A stretch of DNA of 64,000 bases from Sporosarcina aquimarina. Its GTDB lineage: Bacteria; Bacillota; Bacilli; Bacillales_A; Planococcaceae. Under the pieces are notes generated by a model. It saw only the letters and a program-made list of their open reading frames with translations, searched no databases and had not been told where the DNA came from. The stretch lies in contig NZ_JAMBOM010000002.1 in assembly GCF_023715615.1 (NCBI RefSeq), forward strand, positions 124,001 to 188,000. The letters are read 5' to 3'. Below are positions 61,652 through 64,000 of this stretch, in pieces (the first letter of the stretch is position 1; every line of letters begins with the position of its first letter). The translations under genes were made by a program, and so were the position numbers.

Positions 61652-62638
61652 TTATAACAATTCTTTTCGAAGTTGAGCGGGATCTTTTGGCGATAATAGG
61701 CCCGGTGGAATGTCAAACACTGTTTTCGCACCATGTTGTCCCAGTTGATTTAATCTGTATGCAGCTCGTGCATATGCTGTAAGAACACTTGAAGTAAATT
61801 CAGGATTACTATCCAATGTCAACGAATATTCCATCACTTGGTTGGTGCCTTTTCCGGTTTTACCACTTCTGATGACAAATCCTCCATGTGGCATCGTACT
61901 ATGATTTTGTTGCATTTCTTCTTCAGAGATGAAGGAAACTGTTGTGTCATAGTCTGCGAAATAATCTGGCATAGTAACTATTGTATCTTTCACAGTCGCT
62001 GCATCTGCACCATCTTCTAGTACCACGTAGCATTCCCGGACATGCTTTTCTCTCGTTGACAATTGTGGTTGTTCCCCAGCTCTAACTTTTGAAATTGCTT
62101 CTTCAGAGGGGATTGTATATTGAACGGCATTTTTGACGCCATTAATGCGACGAACCGCATCGGAATGACCTTGGCTAAGGCCTTTCCCCCAAAATGTATA
62201 CGTGGCACCATCAGCAAGGACGGTTTCCCCGTATAAACGATTTAACGAAAACAGGCCAGGATCCCATCCCACAGACAATATTGCTGTTGTGCCCGATGGT
62301 TTCGCTGCTGCGTCGATAGCATCGAAGTATTCAGGAATTTTAGCATGTGTGTCAAAGCTATCAATGGTTGTAAATAACTTCGCAAGTGCAGGACCTTGTT
62401 CAGGTAAGTCTGCGCGGGACCCTCCGCAAAGAATCATGACGTCCACCTCATCAACGTGCTTTTCAACATCTGCCAACTGGTATACAGATACGCTGTCACC
62501 GACTGGTTGAACACTACTTGGATCTCTTCTTGTGAAAATACCAACCAACTCCATATCGGGTTGTTGGGAAATCGCAAACTCCACCCCTCTACCTAGGTTT
62601 CCATAACCTGCGATTCCAATTCTTATCTTCGATTCCAT
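61652..62638 (-). CDS. ddh: meso-Diaminopimelate dehydrogenase
   Basis: A 328-residue NADPH-dependent enzyme making meso-diaminopimelate from tetrahydrodipicolinate in one step. IRIGIAGYGNLGRGVEFAI is the Rossmann site; FTRRDP, CGGSRADLPEQGP, SFDTHAKIPEYFD, SVGWDPGLFSLNRLYGE, and the C-terminal YARAAYRLNQLGQHGAKTVF match Ddh. It supplies lysine and, where used, cell-wall precursor. It is monocistronic. Confidence 0.95.
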   Translation of the reverse strand: MESKIRIGIAGYGNLGRGVEFAISQQPDMELVGIFTRRDPSSVQPVGDSVSVYQLADVEKHVDEVDVMILCGGSRADLPEQGPALAKLFTTIDSFDTHAKIPEYFDAIDAAAKPSGTTAILSVGWDPGLFSLNRLYGETVLADGATYTFWGKGLSQGHSDAVRRINGVKNAVQYTIPSEEAISKVRAGEQPQLSTREKHVRECYVVLEDGADAATVKDTIVTMPDYFADYDTTVSFISEEEMQQNHSTMPHGGFVIRSGKTGKGTNQVMEYSLTLDSNPEFTSSVLTAYARAAYRLNQLGQHGAKTVFDIPPGLLSPKDPAQLRKELL

Positions 62639-62843
62639 GTCTTATTCCCCCATTTCGTTTGACTATTCGTTATTTTACAGTTTTTTTCGTCAGATTGCTA
62701 TTTTTTCTTAACTAGAATGATTTTCTACAATTTTGTCACACATCATACCGTTTGTTCCTGACTCCCTATCCTTGTTCATTGATTTAAACCCTTAACATGA
62801 TAAAATAAGCATGGTTTATGAAATCTCGAAACGAGGCGTATGT

Positions 62844-64000
62844 ATGCGATTTTTTGTTTATTTAATCGTTTTCTTTTCATTTTTTGACTTATTCTCCCAG
62901 CTACCAATCATGAGTCCATTTGCTCTTTCTCTAGGCGCTTCCACATTCGTAGCAGGTCTTGTTGTCGGTACCTATTCACTTGCGAACGTTTTCGGGAACG
63001 TCATTTCAGGCTTTGTTACTGATAAGAGAGGTCCGTTCATCATTTTGCTAATCGGACTTTTAACAAATGCATTAGCATTGACACTATACTCCACAGTTCA
63101 TATTGCTTGGTTGCTTGTTGGTGTCCGTTTCATTCACGGTTTTACGAATGGGTTGATCATCCCTGCTGCATTTACTTTTCTAGCCAACCGCGCTCAACCT
63201 GAAAAACGTGGAAAAAGTGTCGCGATTTCCGGTGCGTTTGTCGGAATGGCTGCGATTGCAGGTCCTGCTTATAGTGGAATTGTCGCTTCAATCATCGGGA
63301 ACCCATCAAAAGGAACTCCTGTTATCATGCTCGTGAACGGGGCCGTCATGGCAATTCTAGCAATTTTGGCATTTCTGCTATTGCGTTCAGTAAAAAGAGT
63401 CAAAAAATCAGAAGAACAATCAAGAGAGAAACAGGTTGGGTCTATGTTCCGCCACCCAGGCATTCAGCGTGCCTTCGCAGGCGCCTTCTTCCTAATGTTC
63501 TCACAGGGTGTCCTAGCGCTTATTCTTCCGTTAAAGGTCGAAGCACTTGGTTTTGATACAAAAACCACAGGCACACTTCTTAGCACGTTCGGTATTGTAG
63601 CAATTCTAGTGTTTTTACTACCGATCAACCGGATTTTCGACCAGGTGAGGCCAATGATTACACTTGCATTCGGAATTTCCTTAATGGGCGTAAGTATGTT
63701 GCTTCTAAGCCAGGCAGACGAACTTATTAATCTATATGGAACTATGGCATTATATGGAATCGGATTTGCATTTCTATTTCCGTCCATCAACTCATTGCTC
63801 ATCGATTCCTCTGAGGCCACCTACCGCGGAAAAGCTTACGGTTATTTCTATGCATTCTTCTCAATGGGCGTTGTCGCAGGCTCGTATACGATTGGTGCGC
63901 TGAATTTAAATTTCAGAGGTGCATTCACTTTTACAGGTGTGGTCTTACTTATCGTTGCCGCTTATACCATTTATGGCTTGTTCAAACAAAGTACCGAAAC
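62844..64000 (+). CDS. MFS transporter, cut by the window end
   Basis: The frame opens at ATG 62844 (GAGGCG five bases upstream) and runs to the window end with 385 codons and no stop. About eleven transmembrane helices are visible. Hallmarks are GNVISGFVTDKRGPFIILLI (motif A between helices 2 and 3) and VGVRFIHGFTNGLIIP. A Lys/Arg/Glu-rich cytoplasmic loop (RVKKSEEQSREKQ) separates the halves. It is a drug- or metabolite-efflux type; the substrate cannot be told. Confidence 0.88.
   Translation, partial: MRFFVYLIVFFSFFDLFSQLPIMSPFALSLGASTFVAGLVVGTYSLANVFGNVISGFVTDKRGPFIILLIGLLTNALALTLYSTVHIAWLLVGVRFIHGFTNGLIIPAAFTFLANRAQPEKRGKSVAISGAFVGMAAIAGPAYSGIVASIIGNPSKGTPVIMLVNGAVMAILAILAFLLLRSVKRVKKSEEQSREKQVGSMFRHPGIQRAFAGAFFLMFSQGVLALILPLKVEALGFDTKTTGTLLSTFGIVAILVFLLPINRIFDQVRPMITLAFGISLMGVSMLLLSQADELINLYGTMALYGIGFAFLFPSINSLLIDSSEATYRGKAYGYFYAFFSMGVVAGSYTIGALNLNFRGAFTFTGVVLLIVAAYTIYGLFKQSTE

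Overview
The window comes from a spore-forming, low-to-moderate-GC Gram-positive bacterium of the Bacillales, most likely Planococcaceae and Sporosarcina-like. The reasons are the gene order sdhCAB-ysmA-gerE, uvrC-trxA-etfAB-fadB-fadR-fadD-yshE-mutS2-polX-cvpA-zapA-rnhC and pheTS-ysgA-sspI, which follows the Bacillus subtilis chromosome closely; the sporulation genes gerE and sspI; a phenylalanine T-box; and FadR and Fur operators of the Bacillus type. The genus is inference.

The left part (about 1-27.3 kb) is accessory. It holds single genes: a serine hydrolase, a PUA-like/HNH protein, a YlxY-type deacetylase, a frameshifted DUF4352 gene, an ArdA-like antirestriction gene, a prolyl 4-hydroxylase, a metalloprotease-like lipoprotein, and pyridoxal kinase divergent from an ECF S component. 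A Fur-controlled ferric-siderophore uptake island (6.7-13.5 kb) consists of a Btr-type AraC regulator, two FecCD permeases, a binding lipoprotein, an ATPase and a nitroreductase. From 16.9 to 27.3 kb six copies of one 65-66 nt palindromic element occur, all in the same orientation. Four of them abut truncated coding remnants, one with a phospholipase-A2-like motif, so this stretch looks like a gene graveyard shaped by the element.

The right part (27.4-64 kb) is conserved core: tRNA-Arg(UCU), rph-rdgB-ysnB, racE-ysmB, gerE, ysmA, sdhCAB, yslB, uvrC, trxA, the fatty-acid degradation cluster (fadD, fadR, enoyl-CoA hydratase, etfB, etfA), mutS2, polX, cvpA-like, zapA, rnhC, pheST, ysgA, sspI, argF, an M42 peptidase, ddh and the start of an MFS transporter. 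FadR-type operators lie at fadR and, more unexpectedly, on the ysmA thioesterase promoter.

The most unusual feature is a set of intergenic arrays in the core region. At 36.8-37.3 kb (two copies), 51.8-52.5 kb and 53.9-54.4 kb a short motif recurs every 20-21 bp, and successive copies alternate between two versions differing by one base. The motif is TATGAGCA/TATGATCA in the first locus and ACGAGCGGGT/ACGGGCGGGT in the other two. All share a GAGC core. The last two arrays bracket a NERD/zinc-ribbon gene. I know no named family for this architecture; it is the best candidate here for an undescribed system. Two GC-rich ~130 nt elements (32.5 and 42.5 kb, opposite orientation) form a further repeat family.
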